Positions 1 to 13,900 of a DNA stretch of 64,000 nt are shown here, piece by piece. How positions within the stretch are numbered: position 1 is the first letter of the stretch; the number at the start of each line of letters is the position of its first letter. Source of the DNA: Rhodeus uyekii (taxonomy: Eukaryota > Chordata > Actinopteri > Cypriniformes > Acheilognathidae); assembly GCA_037043235.1 (NCBI GenBank), contig JAWRVZ010000004.1, forward strand, positions 6,041,501 to 6,105,500, given 5' to 3'. The notes under the pieces were generated by a model. It did no database searches. It saw only the letters and a list, made by a program, of their open reading frames with translations, and was not told where the DNA came from. The position numbers were made by a program, and so were the translations under genes.

Positions 1-1044
1 AGCTTTATGCTTTGTTACAGTATATCAACATCAACCAAAACTCTAATATTGGCCAGTAACAAATATATTGTGCATCCGTTCAATTTCACTGACTTTTTGT
101 ACAAAATTTTTGTAATCTAACAATCTGATGGGTTTGGAGAGGGTAGAGGAGGTTACAAAAAAGAAAGAATGCTGACCCTCTGCTCCATTGAACAGAAAAT
201 AAATGTAGGACATAACAGTAAAATACTAATGGCCAATTCATTTGGCATGGGCGCCCAGTCGGAAAAGTATGCGAGACAGGAAGGGAGGTGTTGAGCTGAT
301 GGTTCTGCTAATGGCATAGCAGACATTTAAGCCTATGGGCTGTTTTTATGGCTGAACTCAGCACAAAGAGTCACAAGGAGAGATTGACATGATGTGTGAT
401 GGAAGGGAGAGAAGGAGGTGCGGGTCACTCTCGGCTTGAATGCAGGTCACATCTAATGGAGTCTCTCTGATGCCTTATAACTGCTTATATGTGTTGATGT
501 GGTTTTTACCACCTCGCTTTTATTTCAGCAATGACAATTTATGTTTCCATTGACCCTAAACTACAGTAGAGTAAGAGCAGATAAATCTTTCAGTTTCATT
601 AGGGGTCTTTCAGAATCCCTAAAGTACCTCAGATATGAGAGTTTCTCCATTCTTCAGCCAGCTGTAGGAGGGCTTTGGTTTCCCATTGGCTTTGCACTCC
701 CAAAACAGATTCTCTTCAATGGACAATGCTGTGTCTGTCACTGTTTGCAGCCAATGAGGTGTGGCTGTGGAAAGAGAGCACATTAACAAATCATACAACT
801 AATAAAGGGTTGAACATGGACTTATTCAACAATGCACAGAAATGTTACACTTTTACCCAAGATACCCAAGACTACTGGATTTAAAGGCCTTGATGACAGA
901 GAACAATTTAAAAAAACTCTCAATAATGAAAAATCCATCCCTTTCTCACCCTACAGGTCATTTCAAACTAAAGAAGATGCTAGGCTGCTCCAGATCGCTT
1001 TTTTCACAACAGTGAAAGTAAAGAACCAAATATACAACAGGCTA
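1..1044. other. Intron or gene-internal DNA, nothing recognised
   Basis: AT-rich sequence downstream of the last contactin exon in view. No exon with splice sites, RNA gene or known repeat is apparent. Short open frames here have no recognisable motifs. Confidence 0.6.
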
Positions 1045-2045
1045 CCATTCAAAAGTTTGGGGTTAGTATAAATGTTCTTGAAACAAGCAACTTTCCTCAT
1101 TTGGACAAAAACTAGAACTAGAATTAGAATTATATAAAAAAAGTGTAATTGTGAAAAGTAACAATTTAAAATAACTACTTTCTATTTTAATGTATTTTAA
1201 AATGTAATTTACTCCTGTGATGGCAAAGCTGAATTTTCAGCATCATTACTACAGTCTTGAGTGTCACATGATGATCTTGAGTGTCACATACAGTTCGGGA
1301 AGCAGACACACTCTGCCAGTTCAAATCTAGACTAAAAGCACATCTCTTCAACCTGGCATACACATAACACATTATACATACATTTTTAATCCAAATCATG
1401 TAAAATGATTGTTAGGCTGCATAATTTAGGTCAGCCGGAACCGGGAACATTCCCATAACACCTGATGTACTCGATACATCAGAAGAAGAATGGCATCTAC
1501 GCTGATATTATTCTCTGTTTATTCCGAGGTTACCATGGTCAGCTGGATCCGGGCCGTATCCAGATCAGATGAAGGACCTGCACCTGGACACGAGCACAGC
1601 ACTGCCCTGAAGACTCTACTAATCCCCCCCCGTGAAGATCGTGAACCCATCTCCAATTGGACCAAATTGGACTTAATATTGGACTTGAATTGTTATCAAT
1701 ATAATAATCAAACAATCAATCAAATCAATCAATAATCAAAACTTAACACTTAATATTCATCAATTGTATTAATTCGCCTGCTCTTTTAAGGCTGCCGTTC
1801 AGCCAACCAAACTTTGTTTATAATGTATTCCTGTGACCACTGTAAATCTGCTTTGAAACAATCTGTATTGTAAAAAGTGCTATATAAGTAAAGGTGACTT
1901 GACATGATCCTTCAGAAATCATTCTAGTATGCTGATTTGGTGCTAAATAAACATTTCTTATTATTAGCAGTGAAGACGACAATTGTGCCGTCTAATTTTG
2001 GATCAGTTTAATGTATTATTACTGAATAAAATAATTAAAATATTA
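1045..2045 (+). mobile_element. MITE (ATTCAAAAGTTTGGGG type) split by a LINE
   Basis: Left end CTACCATTCAAAAGTTTGGG at 1045. The body TAAAATGTAATTTACTCCTG and CAGCATCATTACTACAGTC runs to about 1285. It resumes after the LINE with CATGATCCTTCAGAAATCAT (about 1905). The same family occurs at 5180, 9125, 16100, 22620 and 62690. I think it is a non-autonomous DNA transposon, but the superfamily is unsure. Confidence 0.6.
1286..1906 (+). mobile_element. L2-type LINE 3' end
   Basis: Starts within the last codons of an ORF2 (QFKSRLKAHLFNLAYT then TAA at 1365-1367), the usual C-terminus of fish L2-like reverse transcriptase proteins. A 3' UTR follows, with TGTAAATCTGCTTTGAAACA and an end of GTGCTATATAAGTAAAGGTG then ACTTGAC. 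The element is 5'-truncated. It is inserted in a MITE (1045-2045). Confidence 0.72.
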
Positions 2046-2839
2046 TGAAAAATAAAATTGAACCTAAACTTTTAAACAGTAGTCTATATAATTTATCGAT
2101 GTATGCATGGGTATAACAATTATGCAAGTACCATAAATCAGATTCACCAGGGTGAGCATTTAATGACAACATTTTTATATTTTGTTATGAGCTATTCCTG
2201 CAAAGTTAGTTGACTTACACACAGCAAATTCCATCCCACATTCATTCAAATTGCTCAGCTCACACAGTGGTACCCTTGAATTTTTAATTATCATTATCAG
2301 AAAAGGCTGCAATATGAAAATCACATAAGCCGCTTCACCACCTCCAAAAAGGCTCGCCATATACCCATTCGCTAGTCTGTGTAATACTGACTGCATGCTT
2401 TACTTTCCTATAAAAACAAACAATAGATGACCCACTTCAAAAGAGCCATGTGAATATGAATCAGTGAATAAGTCAATTCAATCACGGGCATGTGCTCCGT
2501 TCCGTGCTACAAATCCTTTGACCTCCTTCTGGAAGCTTTATTATCCTTTCGCCTGGCAAACACTTCAGTGCCACGTACAGAGTCTTGAGTTCAATTAACA
2601 AATTTGTATGATTGCATTTCTCCCCACAAATGTTAATTTAAAAAACCCAGGAAAAGACCTGTTAATCCTTTAAGACAGACACCAATCCAGTGCTTGTTTT
2701 ATGCACTAAGTCAAATAGTGGAACAAAAAATCTACTTTGGCAAGGCAAACTCCCGTTTTCATTTATCATACAGAATTTCAGTTTCACAGCATACAGATGC
2801 ATCCATTCATGCAGTCATTGCAAAGACAGAAAATCTTCT
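2046..2839. other. Intronic DNA, nothing recognised
   Basis: Lies between the split MITE and the DIRS remnant. I see no contactin Ig4 exon, in particular no W-E-C codon run with flanking splice sites. Confidence 0.55.
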
Positions 2840-3750
2840 CAGCTACGTTTGCACCTTTAGTTCTCTGAAGTGCTGCGTCAAGCACTTTGGGAACGCTTTT
2901 GCATGATTGTGTCGTTAAGCATGTGTAATTAAACCAATCAAGTGAATGGATGTCAGAGGCAGGTGACGTCATGAACAAGGAAACTATGAAGGCATGCAGC
3001 ATCTCGTTCCCTCTTCAGGGACCTAAGGTTACATACATTACCAAGAAGTTCCTAATCAATAGAACTAGCACTGCATCAAACGCAATGGGAACGCTCATGC
3101 CCACGCTGCCATCGCGACAAGTACATGTCAGGTGTGATCGCTTCAGGAATGAATTCTACGTGTAAGTTGTAGAACCTAAAGAAATTGTGCGGAGAGGTCC
3201 CGCCTCCCGCATCACAAACATCTTGTAAAAAAACTGACAGAAGGGCCTTTAGATGCAACCATACTTCTAGTAGAGTGGGCTCGGATTGCCAAAGGTGTGG
3301 TCAACCCGGCCGACTCATAAACTGGTGAAATAACCTAGATTATTCACTTGCTAATTCTCTGCTTGGACACCAGGGACCCTTTAAGGGGGCTAAACATATA
3401 CAAACAACTATTCAGAACTTCGCAACAGTCTGTGGACATAAGTGTCCAATGCCCGGAAAGAGCAAGCAGAATAGTACTTATTGTGCTACAGGGGAAACAA
3501 GTGACCAGTGGGTTTCTCCCCACATTTTTCACCCAAAAGGATGTGGAAAGGCTGCCACATACACCTTTAAGGTGGATGGAGATAACCAAGCAGTGAATCG
3601 TTCTTGCAGGGAAGTTGACTGGGTCCAGTAGCCAATCACTGCATCATGAAGTGAAGAGTCTCTACTTTAAGACATAGTCTCCTCATGGCTGGAGCTCTGG
3701 AGTGGAGAATGGTCTCGAAAACCTTGGTTGAGAGACCAGAGTTTTGAGGA
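2840..3750 (-). pseudogene. Decayed DIRS fragment: recombinase gene and end unit (copy 3)
   Basis: Minus-strand recombinase remnant at about 3165-3745 (counterparts of GTAGAACCT...GTGCGG, AGTGGGCTCGGA, GGCCGACTCATAA, GAGAATGGTCTC), with many stops and deletions. At about 2993-3045 a worn arm of the end unit (CATCTCGTTCCCT) joins it. To the left, GGTGACGTCATGAAC and AAACCAATCA are spacer motifs and CTGCGTCAAGCACTTTGGGAA belongs to the other end of the unit. This is an old copy, left of the contactin exons. No product is expected. Confidence 0.75.
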
Positions 3751-4806
3751 TTTGTTACTTTTTTTTATTACAACCACAAAAGCCCCTCGAGTAAGGAAGG
3801 TATTTGTGTGTGTGTCTGTGTGTGTATTCCAATTTCGAGTGTGACAAAACTGATAAGTACTTGAACGACTTCAATGAACACTCAATTTTAATCAAATAAA
3901 TTTTATTAAAAGGTTTTATTGAAAAAAAGAAAGAATTTAAGGTCAAACTGACCCGAGGAGAGGATGAAGGTAAAGGGTATACAATTATTAATACAACAAT
4001 GCCAAAAATTTCAAATTAAGCTTGACTTTTCATGGAATGCCACTGTGACCTTCTACAATGAGGTGATCATTGCAGAAGGTCACAATCACGTGAATCATGA
4101 AATGTCATGTCTCCCAAGGACACAAGTCAAACGAGACACTTGTTGTGACATGTTCTCACTGTGAGTTATGACATATATGGCATGTTGAGGTTGTGTGCAG
4201 TTTCACGTGTCATAATGACAGTGGAAAATGTCCTAATTATGCCACTCCAGGTAGTATAGAACATTCTAAAGCTGTTATAGAACCATATCTAACTTACAAT
4301 AGCTTTGCTTTCAATCTGTTAAATTTTACCTTTACATTTGTTTTAATTACTAAAATATTTTCTTTAGATTGGATTGTGTTTGCCTTAAAAATAGCTCAAA
4401 TAACAAAGGTAAATATATTGTTAACAAGTAAAAAAATATATATATTATTTTTTTAAATAAATTGATATTGAGCCAGTTGGATCTCCAACAAACCCCAATT
4501 AAGTGAACCATAATCATTTATCTTGTACTCATTTTTCAAAAAAGATGAAACATAAATCATAATGTTATTATCGCATGAATAATTATATTTCTATAAAACA
4601 CCTTCAAAGAATTAAATAACTGCAGTATAAGTGATGCAACTGTCCACTGATTTGTAACTACAGTTATAGTAAAATAGTACACAGCAATAGTCATAATTTT
4701 TCAAATTACTGTAAATCTTGATGAGAAAAAGTTGATCTGTCAACGGAAGCACCTATTTGTACTTAACAAATAACAACTTCAAGGGGTAGAAATGAGAAAA
4801 ACTCAC
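3751..4806. other. Intronic DNA with a short hairpin
   Basis: Holds a GT-rich stretch at about 3808-3826 and a hairpin at about 4044-4082 (GTGACCTTCTACAATG against CATTGCAGAAGGTCAC). Otherwise plain AT-rich DNA. Confidence 0.55.
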
Positions 4807-4991
4807 CATGGAAAGAGACGCGACCCTTTGCGGCATTTTTTCCACGACTGTTTTCCGCTATGCACTCATATGTCCCTGTGTCCTCCTGTTGAAAATTCGG
4901 AATCTCCAGAATGGCGTTAGAATTTTTCAGTTTCACTTTGTTTGGGAATGAAATGTCACTGGTTCTTCTCCAGCTGATTTTAGGAACTGGA
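4807..4991 (-). CDS. cntn3: Contactin exon: rest of Ig3
   Basis: A 185-bp exon from TTTCACAG to GTGAGT, phase 2 in and phase 1 out. It encodes NPVPKISWRR, LEIPNFQQEDTGTYEC with the second Ig3 cysteine, and AENSRGKNAAKGRVSFHG. The next exon (Ig4) was not found in positions 1-4806 and should lie beyond the left edge. Confidence 0.93.
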
Positions 4992-7900
4992 CTGTGAAAC
5001 GGGAGCAAAGCCACTATTAGTACCTAGACAAATTCATTTGAAAGATACTTTTACCTAAAGCAGATATACTTTTTAATAAGTATATTAACGCCCTAGAAAT
5101 GTAATCCATGACCTTGGCATTGCTACGGTAGAACTACTTGAAAAACGCTTTCACGCCCATCATTAATGATTGTTAATAATTATCATCAGTATACAAGTTC
5201 AGGGTCAGTGATATATGAAGAAATTTATTTTATTCAGCAAGGATGCATTCAAAAGATCTAAAAGCTGCAAAAGCTTTTGCATAGTTACAAAATATTTCTA
5301 TTAAGAATACATTTTGTTCTATTGAACCATCATCAAAAAATCCTAAACAAAAATGTATCACAGTATCCATAACAATATGTCTCTTAAGCACCAAATTGGC
5401 ATATAAGAATGATTTCCAAAGGATTGTTTGAAACTGAAGGCTATCACAGACATAAATACATTTGAAAATATATTAGATTAGAAAACAATGATTTTTAAAT
5501 CACACAATATTATGGTTTCTACTGTAATTGTGGTCCAATAAATGCAGTCCTAGTCAGCATAAGATATGTTTTTATTTTATTGTAACAAATTTTACAGAAC
5601 GCAAAGTCGTTGAAGCATCATGCTCTACCGCCTACAGGAACTTTGTCAGAGGAAGTGAAATACCATAATGTTTGGCCAAATGAAATCCATTTCCTCCTCA
5701 TTTCTTCAAATATATACTCTATTAAGAAAATCTGAGTGTGAATAGACCGGATTCAGAATTGAATCTAGGGCGACGCACTCCTCGTATAGTGTGAAAGGCC
5801 ATCATCTCCCGCTTTTTGAAAATCTGCATTACCCCCTTTCTAAAAGACAACCCTTCTGCTCTTCATTTGAAAAGAAGCTTGCAGCTCTATTTCCACACTA
5901 TTTAAGGAGTAAATCTTGCAAGTCATTGCTCTCTGCAAAGCAGGCCATTACAGTGAAAAAGCCTCTGTAAAAAGCTTCCGTGACAGATTGCAAATCGCAT
6001 TAAGAATGAACTTGAAGTGCCGATCACAAATACAGTGTATTTTATAAAGCAGGATAAAATTAAACAGAGCTAAGCAAGGGTGTGAACTCAGGCAACAGTT
6101 TGCAGAGAGAGGACACAGACAGACGCAGGTGTGTGCATGTCGGACTTACTTTCCCAGGGCGAAACATTCTAGCTTCAGCGTGGATCCTTTAGCAGCTGGA
6201 ATGGTGTCTGGGAAATGAAGCTCTATTTTGGGCTCGTACTCTCCCATCGCTCCTGCCATGGGCAGACAATACACCACAGATTCAAACGGCTTTGTCATTC
6301 ATGATTTACAATATACAAGCTTTGTACTCCAGAATACAAGCAAAACAACAACAAATGGCAAACCACAAAGACCTGTCAATGAGCTGGGGAGCCGGAAAGA
6401 TTGTGCCAAAAGTACAGAGACACGTTATTAAAGATTTATGGAACACACATAATAAAAACAGGATCCATCTCAAATGGAAATGTGGCCTCCTTTGAGGCAT
6501 TGTCAAGAGTGCAGGTTAGTGTTCTTAAAAGAGGCAGTTTAGCTTTCAAGTCGGTGGCATAAATACATATCTGACATTTACGAATGAAGATCTCTAAAAA
6601 TGTCACATGGTTCTTTGACCCATGCAAGATACACTGAAAAAAAAAAAAGAATCTGTGGTTGCCAGAACTTTACTATTAAAAAACATGGTAGCAACATTTA
6701 AAATTTTACAGACTGAACAAATATACGTAACACAATTTTCAATAACTGAAATGATTTTGATATACCAAATATGTAAGTCAGATTTTTACCTTTATTAAGT
6801 AGCTCTAACAACCTTAAAACACTTCACAAAAGCTTCACAAGCTGAGGTAAATACTTATCTATAGAAGGTGCACGATGTCATACAATCTAACACATGGTAA
6901 CACTCAAATAATGCATTAAATATGGATTTAGCAGCATAGGATGTAAGATAAAACTCTAATGCACATAACGGATAGAAAAAACTAAGAAGAAGCTTGAAAG
7001 TTATTTCAATGAAAATTCTGTGAAAGTATATTTATGATTTTTCACTGTAAATTATAAGATGAGTAGTTGACATAAAACTGTATTTTAACATTTAACTATT
7101 TTACTATAAAATTAAATGACATGTCCCATTATTTCTATTACAGTTTTTAACAATATAGTGACATTTATTATACGGATCAAGGGTACTTAATGCATACAGT
7201 ACATCTATTTTTTGTTTTTTGCTTAGGGTTCAGAAGAAGTTCAAAATACGTGACCATCCTGACGCTGTCCAAGCTCCTGAGAGCGCTATTTATTCCCAAT
7301 AACAAAATTAACTGTTACGGCTGGAGATGCGGTGTGCGATGCCGAGGAACGAGGAATACGCAGCACTGCATCAAACTCAGGTTTATTTCATCCAAAACAC
7401 AAACAAAAGACTTATAACAACCAAAAATGGCACGCATGTGCAAAACCAGGGGAAACTGAGCACACGGACCTTCCACACAGAAGCAACGTCCAAACAGTTA
7501 CAACAATCCACGATCACACAGGGAAACAGAAGGGTATTTAACAATAACACACATTAGGAACACCTGTAGGACTAGACGAGGTAGGTAATTAACAAAACAG
7601 GTGATGTGACTCAATGTGACAGGACCCGGACGTGGAACATAAGACTGTGACATTAACAGACAACAAAAATTACAGCAATGAGAAGATAAGACTTAAGATA
7701 GACATAGCGATGTGGTTCTTCGATATCTTTTGAAGTATATCTGGGATTTTATCGTTAACCAACTATAGAGCTGTTTTCATGAAGTGGCATCTTTACAGTC
7801 TTTTATAGTTAAAATTACAGTAATCTTTCCAAACAGTATGCTCCTATATGGTGCTTAAACTGTACAATATTTGACAGACACCCTCTTACCGTCGTTTCTC

Positions 7901-10900
7901 AGCACTAAAGGTGTTGGCGAACTGAACACCCTCTCCTTGGTAATAGTGTTATTAATAACGCAGGTGTAATTTCCTACATCAGATGGTTCCACTTTGGCTA
8001 TGTAGAGATTCCCCGTCTCCTGGGACACAAAGCGCCGGCTGTCTTGCTGGACGAAGTGAGGGTACTCGTTGAAGACCCAGGTGAATGTGAGGTCTAGAAA
8101 GATGTCAGAAACAGAGCGTTAGATTCTGACACAGACATTTACATTTTCAGAAAGGCATTGAGTCACTTTGTTCGGTAAACTATAATCGCGGCTAGAAAGC
8201 GCGTACAGAGTGTCTGTATTACACCACTCGATTTGCCTCGGGCTGACCTCCTTAGGGCAGGTGAGGCACAGTAAACAGAGAGACTCTTCCTTTGTGAGGC
8301 GGCAGGAAAGGGAGCGAAACAAACTAGATTAAAGCGCCTCACTGGCACTCTTATGACACATGCCCTGTCCGGCTTCACCATGGCTGGGGACGAAGGCTTC
8401 TCTGTTGGCGTCATTCATGCATGGCTGGCTCTTACTGAAAAAGGCTCAACCAGAGAAGACCGAAGGCCCTGCCACAGTACATTAGCGTGTCATCTACAGG
8501 AGACTAAGAGGGGGAAGGGAATAGGAAAGAGACTAGTGCACATGATGCAACTGTTGGAAAGGTTTACAGGATGGCTGCCAATCAAAAAGTGTCCTTCGAG
8601 ACTGCACTGCCCATCCTAGGACGAGGAAACACGCTGACAGACTGGTTGTCTTGAAGTTAAAGGAAATTCCTTTTGATCAGGTTGGCCTGGGAATCCTCTT
8701 GCATCAGAGCTCGGTTAGCTTAATAAGAAGCGATGGCCTTTGTCAAATGTGCTGATTGTAGAAGAATCGAAAGAGAGAACTGTAACTTAAAACACAAACA
8801 AACATGCTGTTCAGAAGTACAATGGAGGAGCCCACCACGAATAAGCCCATCGTCAGGCACATGGCATGACCTCTACATTGTGATATACAATATAAGAGCT
8901 GGCTGTGCTCTATTCTAGCAATGTACAAAGTGAGGCATAATAGAAATGCTGGACAAATGGACTACAGTTAGAAAATAATGACGCACAAGGTCAAAGTCAA
9001 GAGATACATGTTCTGAATGGTCTACCATTCATATAAAAAAAGAGCCACAAAATCCAAAAGATGTAATTTTACAAGTTAGCCTGTACTTGACCAATTCATA
9101 AAATGGTTAGATCAAATGTTACCATATTTTAAAACGCATTGTATGGCTAGTTTTTAGCATAATTTATCTGGTCTTCAGCGTCACATGATCATGGTCCTTC
9201 AGAAATTATTTTAATATGCTGATTTTGTGCTCAAGAAAGACCCTCCTCCCCCATTAATTAAACATTGCTGAATAAATCAATCAATATCAATTTTATTAAA
9301 CATTACCAAAAGAAAAAAAAAACTTGACCTTGAGCATTTGAATGGTAGTGTATGTAAATTGATTCAATTTGATTGAGCAGATATAGAGAAGAGAAAATGG
9401 TTTGAACACACAGTATAAAGTAGTTGCCCTGGGAAAAAGGTGATTTTCATATGACTAGTGTAGAACAATATAGCTTCCCCCTCTATGATAAAACAGGTTG
9501 GTAATAATAACTAATTTGTTTTATGAGTTCAGCGATCTCAATAGGCACACTAGACCATGGGTACTTTGATAACAAGACATTTTAATCTAGCAGGAAACTG
9601 AAATGTGGAACAGAGAAAACTTGCTTTTAAAATGTTTGATCACATGCTGGTTACCACAATGAAAATCTTCAGCATTGCTGTTGGGGAAAATAGCTTAGAT
9701 GTTTCCAATATTACTAGTTTAAAACAATATAGCTTGTTCCACAATAAAACAGGTTGGTAATAATAACCCATTTGTTTTTTTTTAGTTCAATGTGCAGATA
9801 CAATCTAAACAAATAAAGAGCAACTATATTGTACTTCAACTTATGTAGAGCAAAAACTTTTGTAATAGAATCAGTTGGAAATTTGCAAAGCGTATTCTTG
9901 TTTGCATTTTTCTGTGATAAACAATTGATTGCCTACTCAGCATAGAAAAAGCATTCATCTAAAATACAAAAAAGAGATAAATAAATATATATATACACAT
10001 TTCCTACTAATTGGGTTGAGACTTCAATTTCAGGTCTTTATTTCCATTTGCCTCCAAATTCAGGTCTGATTGAAAAGAAAGTGATCCAAATGAGAAAACA
10101 AATTGAAGCCAAACAAACAATGGCAGGATCTGCGATCCATAGTAAATGAGTTTCTTTTGAAGGCCTAATGCTAACCAGTATGCTTACTCCAAGTAAAATG
10201 ATCATCAGTGGATAAGAAACGGGTCTGCTTCACAACAAAATGTGTTGATTAAATTTCTGCCTTCTCCAGCTCTTCAGCTCTTTTGAATTATTTATTTCTG
10301 GCATTTTAGTCATAGATAGCCTATGCTTTCAATCACTTGTGACATTAAAACCAAACATTAGAGTATTCTCATATGAAATGCTCTTCTTCTGGATTCTCTA
10401 ATTAAACAAATGCTTAGTTACAGATTTATGTCAGCAAATTATAATTGCCAGCCTATCATGCAAATTCACATCTTCTAATTTCTGACATCTCATTTGTTGC
10501 AGTAATAGTCACAACCTCTAATTGATATTGATGTCTCTCACTGCCTGGTTCTTGTTTGCACTTGGGGTCTAATGACTTCTGTCCAATTACAGCGGGTTGA
10601 ATTACAACCTCAGTCTTGTCTTGTCTAAGGATAGGCGCATATATGGTCAAGCACAATTACCAAGGAATCATGCATTTCTGTCACTTCTGGTTCCAGCTTG
10701 CAGGGGTGGATCTAGAAAATTATTTACAGGGTGGCAAGGGGTTGGCATGAGGACTGTGAAGTGGCACAAGGACTGTGCACCAAAGTGAGTAAGGATTCAA
10801 TCATCTACATTTAATCTATATAATATACTATATAATATTTTATCGCAAACGGCAATCAACAGTGTCACCAATGTCCTATGTAAATTATTAGCAATCCAAT

Positions 10901-13900
10901 TGAAATGCATCTTATTATTAAAGGTTGTGGTGCAGGGATGAAGGCAAGAAAAGAAAAAGGTAATCCAAAGGAACAAACCTTTATTTAAATGGAACTCAGG
11001 AGCGGTAAAAGACAAGGACAGGGAAAACACTGGGAAGATATACACAGAGGATGAATGAGGGAATAAGACACAGCTGACAAGAATAACAAGGTGATTGATG
11101 ATGAAACAGGTGAAAAGCACTGGGAGAGCACGTTAGGAACCAGGAAGTAAACAAAGACACGACAGACATGTATCACTTATGATGTGGTTAGATTTTAGTT
11201 GTATACGTTCATATTGAAATCTTTACTGAAAGTTAGGCGACAACAATACAGTGGTGTATAAAGGGGCAACTGAATTTCAAAAGAAATCACTTCCTCTTAC
11301 TGTTAGATAAAAAGAAAAAGTCTTAATAGATGATAATATTGATCATAATAGATGTGGTGTGTGTGGATGCATAATAGACATTTAAACTGAAATGAATGAC
11401 ATGTCATAGGATATCACAGGGAAATTTCAAATCAATATGAAGAAATCATTTGTAGCTACACATATTATTTATCTGAAGTTTTTATTTAAGACTTACTTAA
11501 GTCTGTTTAATTTAATGTATTTCTATCATTTTTGCTTGCAGTTTAAGTGTTTGTTTTATTATTCAACACATTATACAAATAAAATTGTGTCTTCATTTTA
11601 AATGGAAAGCAATATATTTAATCATGTCTGGCAACTTGAAAAACATATTTGATTGGAGTCTGTACAAAGTAAATATTTAAAGATCTTTCGGCATTTTACA
11701 CATTTCAATGTACATATATTTAAAACTATGTTCTCAATAGTTATACAAATGAACTACCTCAGTGCATTTATGTCCATTGAAACTGAAGGAAACATTAGGT
11801 TTAAAAGACATGCAACATCAATATCGCTTCCTTCATTAAAAAAAAAAAAGGAAATTAATTGAATTCTAAGCAGATTTGAATAACATAATAAAGTATATAT
11901 AAACAAATCTATGTCCCTGCCACCAAGACATTTTCTATTGAACATTTCTATTGAGCTTGTTAAGAGTATAGGTCTGTCAATAAATACTACAATAAATAAG
12001 AGTTTATTAATATTATGTTGGCTACTTGGATGACATTAAAATCTAGTTTTAGAGCATCAAGGTTAAGATCACCAAAACGTTTAAATTCGCTAGAAGAAAA
12101 AGAGACTTTAGTTCTCTGATACTTCTTAACAGAAGTGGGAATGTCTGTATGTGGGCATTACAGAAGGTCACCCACCCTATAGCAACACTCAACTATCTGT
12201 CTATCTATTTTAAGAAAAGACCTTGTCAAGCCAACATAAAGTAAAAATATGAAAGTGTAGCGGCAGTCAGAGAATCTGTGTACCACAAATAGTTAAAACG
12301 TAGTTCAAAATAAATGACGAGAAGTGCTGTAGATATATATATTTTTTTAATTTGTATTATTATTAGTTTTTACAATTTACCAGTTCAATTACAAAGGAAC
12401 TACGCAATTCCATATGAATTTCACAGGGATGATTAAACAAGTAAAAAATGGTTTCATGTTATTCAGTGAGATGAAAAGAAGCATTTAATGGTTTTATATA
12501 TACATATGTGTGTATAGAGTACTTCACAGATTGCCGTTTGCAAGCCATTTTACTTCCATAATTTGACAATTTCAAGTAAAGCAAGAAAGAAAAATGTAGG
12601 GCAGGAATCAGGAACTGATTGGATGGTGAGAAATGTGTGTCCCATATCAAAATGTAGCCAGACTGAATGACAGAATTCTCCAAAAAAAAGTATATTGGGA
12701 CCCAGTGTTGTTATGATTAACTAAAAAAAACTAAACTTCTAAAAATAATTGTAAGTAATTGAGATAAAGCTGAAATAGAAACTGACATTTTGCTTCATTT
12801 ACCAATTAATAATTCACAATAAGACATTTGTTCAAGATATACAGACTTACCTCCAGAATGCAAAGGTGTGCCACATAACAAAACTACTCCTTGGCCTTCC
12901 CTCACATTGACAGCACTTCTTGTCTGTGTTTTGAAGCTTTCCAGATCTATAAAAGATTAAATGTGGAATTAAATATATTTATATGAGGTCATTATTTTGC
13001 ATGCATAATGAAAACAGTCCTATATATAATAGCAAAACAAATGGAAAAGCAATGTCAACTACAGTTGTTTAGTAGCACTCAATATTTGAGAATGCATATA
13101 GCAGGAAACCAAATCAGTGATTGAGAAAAGTCCTAAGCATGTAATGTGTGCCTAAGAATGCAGTGAGATGGATGTATGTATGAATTTATGTATGTATGTA
13201 TGAAAAAGGGAATGCAAAAGTTGCCTCCACCTACCAGCATCATTACCAGAGATATCTTAATCTCAGTGGTGAGCCAGTAGCTTCCCTGTCAATACATGTC
13301 CACACGGTTCATCATCACAAATTAACAGGAGAGGAAGTTGGCAGGCAGCTCGTATACCTGGCATGATAAAAACCTTCTCCTTGTTTCGTGACAGAGAAGG
13401 CCTTCTGTAACTATGGCCTGCTGTGCCAATTCCACACCCTTAAGCAAACAAGCCAAGAGCCAGGCTCCCCAACACAAAGAATATAGAGTCAATGTGACCA
13501 ATAAGACAAATTAGGGAGTCGGAAAAGAAAGAAAAAAGGAAAAGAATTGAAGAAAGCTGAAGAAAACATCAGGATTAAGGAGAGGTGGTGGAAAACAGTG
13601 GGAAAGATTAATGAGATATCCCCTGCTGACTGAAAAGAAGTCCCACATAGTACTGAGCCATGGTGGAAGTGGAAAGAGCAGGACTTGACTCACAGTAACA
13701 GGATGAATAGCTTTAGAGCCTGAGTGGCAGAGCCACAGATGCTGATTAATGGTCTCTTGTGTTAAAATCTATGAGACTGGACTCTTGTAATGGCTGTAGA
13801 CTGTGTGGAAAGTCAGACATCTTGATAGGAGTGTTTATGGATTCATTTTCAGAACTTTCTTAAGAAACGGTGGAACATTCAACTTCAAGAACCTATTAAA

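Larger units (their letters stand above)
8094..12850 (-). other. cntn3: Contactin intron within Ig2
   Basis: Apart from a MITE at 9125 and an LTR at 10920, mostly plain AT-rich DNA. The block at about 8160-8640 is GC-richer and not a repeat I know; it could be a regulatory element, but nothing proves it. Two near repeats ACAATATAGCTTCCCC/ACAATATAGCTTGTTC with AAAACAGGTTGGTAATAATA occur at about 9465-9515 and 9723-9770. Confidence 0.5.

Noticed and set aside
1430..1470. Possible contactin Ig4 exon (minus-strand W-E-C reading)
   Set aside because: It lies in the LINE 3' UTR and has no splice sites or Ig context.
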